The notes beneath the pieces were generated by a model, which saw only the letters and a list, made by a program, of their open reading frames with translations, searched no databases and was not told where the DNA came from. The translations under genes and the position numbers were made by a program. A DNA stretch of 64,000 bases from Hymenobacter guriensis (GTDB lineage: Bacteria; Bacteroidota; Bacteroidia; Cytophagales; Hymenobacteraceae). Positions 62,281-64,000 of this stretch are shown piece after piece. The DNA is taken from positions 1-64,000 of the forward strand of contig NZ_JADWYK010000004.1 in assembly GCF_015773195.1 (NCBI RefSeq), read 5' to 3'. Position 1 is the first letter of the stretch, and each line of letters starts with the position of its first letter.

Positions 62281-62387
62281 GAGCTGGTGAAATAGTGAGT
62301 TTGTCTTGGCTGTTTCACCTCGCAATGACGGGAATATTCGCGCCTGCTCAAGCCAGCGGAACGTCAATCCCACCATTTCACCAGCTT
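62281..62387. repeat. Inverted repeat pair upstream of ribBA
   Basis: GAGCTGGTGAAATAGTG (62281-62297) matches the reverse complement of 62371-62387 at 15 of 17 bases. Between them is a short tract, including TCGCAATGACGGG, with no gene. The right arm abuts the 3' end of proC. Confidence 0.5.
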
Positions 62388-62396
62388 ACTAGTTCA

Positions 62397-63209
62397 CTAC
62401 TCCCGGGCCAGCTCAGTGGCGCGCACCTGAGCAGCCTGAATGCCAGCAGCCAGGGTTTCGGCAAGGTGGCCGGCCTGAAACTGGCGCAGGGCAGCTTCGG
62501 TGGTGCCGCCTTTGGACGCTACGTTGGCAATAAGCTCGGGCAGACTTTTCTCGGAGTTGTTGAGTAGGTGGTAGGCGCCCAGCATCGTCTGCTTCACCAG
62601 CAAGGAAGCCACCGAATCGGAAAAACCGAGCTGGCGGCCCGCGTCAATCATGGCCTGCACAATGTAGAAAAAGTAAGCCGGGCCGCTGCCGCTCACGGCC
62701 GTTACGGCGTCGAGCATGCTTTCATCTTCCAGAAACAGAGAGCGGCCAGTGGCATTCAGCAGGTTTTCTACCTGGTGCAGGCGCAGCCGGTCAATTTCCG
62801 GGGCGGCCGAAAACCCGGTAATGCCCATGCCCAGCAGCGCGGGGGTGTTGGGCATAGCGCGCATCACGGCCTGCTGCTGCAGTTCCCGCTGGAGGCGGGC
62901 AATGGGAATGCCGGCCATGATGGACAGCACGACCTGCTCCGGTTGCAGTACGTCCCGTAGCGCCTCGGCTACGCGGCTGAAATCCTGGGGCTTCACGGCC
63001 ACCAGCACTATATCGTAAGTGCCCACCTGGGCATCCAGCTCGCCGGTGGGCAGGCCGGGATGGGCGTCGCGCAGGCGCTGGCAGTGGTCGGCGTGGCGGC
63101 CTAGCAGCAGCAGGTCCTGGCGTTCTACCAGGTTGTAGTGCAGAAAGGATTTGGCGAAGGCCAGGCCCATATTGCCGCAGCCCAGAATAGCAATGCGTAG
63201 GTTTTTCAT
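62397..63209 (-). CDS. proC: Pyrroline-5-carboxylate reductase
   Basis: 270 residues; reduces pyrroline-5-carboxylate to proline with NAD(P)H in the cytoplasm. N-terminal Rossmann motif AILGCGNMGLAFAKSFL, VAVKPQDF, AMPNTPALLGMGITG and the ProC signature TAVSGSGPAYFFYIVQAMID. The catalytic-domain helices are complete. Length is normal. ATG at 63209. Separate from ribBA by the repeat at 62281. Confidence 0.95.
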   Translation of the reverse strand: MKNLRIAILGCGNMGLAFAKSFLHYNLVERQDLLLLGRHADHCQRLRDAHPGLPTGELDAQVGTYDIVLVAVKPQDFSRVAEALRDVLQPEQVVLSIMAGIPIARLQRELQQQAVMRAMPNTPALLGMGITGFSAAPEIDRLRLHQVENLLNATGRSLFLEDESMLDAVTAVSGSGPAYFFYIVQAMIDAGRQLGFSDSVASLLVKQTMLGAYHLLNNSEKSLPELIANVASKGGTTEAALRQFQAGHLAETLAAGIQAAQVRATELARE

Positions 63210-63343
63210 TGGTAACTGAAAAGAATACGGCCGTCCCGCAAAGTGCTAGAGGTTGGCGGCCAACATAAGCAGGAAAGCCAAAATAGCCTCATCAGCTCTT
63301 AGGCAGGCTACTATTTCCAACCGCCGGGCTAAATATTCAAGCA

Positions 63344-63375
63344 TTGATATAGTTCGGAAATACCGGCTACTTTTG
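63344..63375 (+). promoter_or_regulatory. Bacteroidota promoter of the last lipoprotein gene
   Basis: TTG at 63344-63346 and TACTTTTG at 63368-63375, spaced 21 bases, match the consensus well; the ATG at 63402 is 27 bases downstream. Confidence 0.6.
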
Positions 63376-63401
63376 AGCCTGATCTTCTCTTTTCCTTTTC
63401 T

Positions 63402-64000
63402 ATGAAAAAACTTGCCTTTTTCCTGCTCGGCGGCGTGCTGCTGACTTCGGCCTGCGAACAAGCCCAGAAAACCAAGGAAACCTACGACAACCTGGCCAAG
63501 CTCAAAGACGCCGGCGAAAACATCGAACAGACCCTGGACGCGGCTAAGGCTCAGCGCGAGGAGCGCGAAAAGCGCGGCGACACCCTTTCCCTGCCCTACA
63601 AAGAGTTGCAGGGCTACCTGCCCGCCGAGATTAGCGGCTTTACCGCCGGCAACCCCGAAGGCCAGTCGACGAAGATGGGCGGCTTTGCGTTTTCTACTGC
63701 CAGCCGGGAGTTCACCAAGGACAGCGTAACCGTCAAAACCGAACTGATGGACTATAACGGTGCCCATGATATGTACCAGGGCGCGGCCGCCATGTTTGCG
63801 CTGGGCATGGAAAGCGAAAACGATGAAGAACTCGTAAAATCCACTTCCTTGGGCATTGAGGGCGCTTCGGGCATGGAAAACTTCCACAAGAAAGACGGCC
63901 GGGCCGAGCTTACGCTCACGCTGGGCGGGCGCTTTCTGGTAAAAGTGGAAGCCGATAAGCAAAAAGACCTGGCCCTGGTTGAGTCCGTAGCCAAGCAGAT
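63402..64000 (+). CDS. Lipoprotein, 3' end beyond the window
   Basis: Open from the ATG at 63402 to the window edge, with no stop (199 codons seen). Lipoprotein signal KKLAFFLLGGVLLTSAC (Cys at 18), a charged helical region (KLKDAGENIEQTLDAAKAQR) and then an alpha/beta domain with ELQGYLPAEISGFTAGNPEG, FAFSTASREFTKDSVTVKTE and MYQGAAAMFALGMES. No family recognised. Well-formed promoter at 63344. Same GC content as the neighbours. Total length unknown. Confidence 0.7.
   Translation, partial: MKKLAFFLLGGVLLTSACEQAQKTKETYDNLAKLKDAGENIEQTLDAAKAQREEREKRGDTLSLPYKELQGYLPAEISGFTAGNPEGQSTKMGGFAFSTASREFTKDSVTVKTELMDYNGAHDMYQGAAAMFALGMESENDEELVKSTSLGIEGASGMENFHKKDGRAELTLTLGGRFLVKVEADKQKDLALVESVAKQ

Overview
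The window looks like a chromosomal segment of a GC-rich Bacteroidota, most likely a Hymenobacter-like member of the Hymenobacteraceae. Visible support: type IX secretion C-terminal domains (a type A sorting domain on an M1 peptidase and a gliding-motility/CHU C-terminal domain), Bacteroidota promoters of the TAnnTTTG type with a TTG box about 20 bases upstream, many two-residue-spaced lipoprotein signals, DUF families common in Cytophagales, and many palindromic intergenic repeats. The genus is inference; no rRNA or tRNA gene was found.

Layout. 1-7500 is an accessory stretch around the large icmF gene (fused acyl-CoA mutase with its own G-protein chaperone). It holds an IS5-like transposase start, a broken SUKH gene, a DUF1493 gene, a decayed second copy of the icmF 3' end exactly 700 bases downstream of the first, an AT-rich unknown gene, a GNAT acetyltransferase, and a SUKH-like gene between two 70-base direct repeats. 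7.6-15.2 kb holds envelope and stress genes: a secreted protein, DUF3667, DinB, a lipoprotein PBP2-type transpeptidase, an OmpA-like protein, a tiny secreted-peptide gene, an FKBP isomerase and a membrane protein behind a folded element. 15.3-27.3 kb holds the Kup potassium transporter, M61 and M1 peptidases, an NlpC/P60 hydrolase, a gene-free structured stretch (about 20.0-20.5 kb), tandem DUF2147 genes, a GreA-like factor and a CHU-domain surface protein.

27.3-41 kb holds a lone cytochrome oxidase subunit III, small lipoproteins, ligA, a periplasmic rhodanese, a polysaccharide deacetylase, dapA, a LutA-like Fe-S protein, HMG-CoA lyase, a retropepsin-like protease, an XRE regulator with a membrane tail and an M23 peptidase. 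41-51 kb holds a lipoprotein, a coupled subtilase/outer-membrane protein pair, an OmpA lipoprotein, an AT-hook protein, a 2H phosphoesterase, an M28 peptidase, a histidine phosphatase and a DUF1028 protein. 50.5-54.4 kb is a two-component system whose regulator and kinase genes are separated by a serine hydrolase gene and two palindromic repeats. 54.5-64 kb holds surE, DoxX, an M14 carboxypeptidase, a two-gene ABC exporter interrupted by repeats, ribBA, proC and a lipoprotein gene cut by the window end.

No CRISPR array, prophage, secondary-metabolite cluster or classical defence locus was seen. The most unusual signals are non-coding or decayed: the icmF 3'-end copy, the repeats bracketing the SUKH-like gene, a three-way-junction fold before 14712, a run of hairpins ending in a terminator at 20033-20490, a 45-residue secreted-peptide gene with its own terminator, and several families of palindromic elements placed between functionally linked genes.
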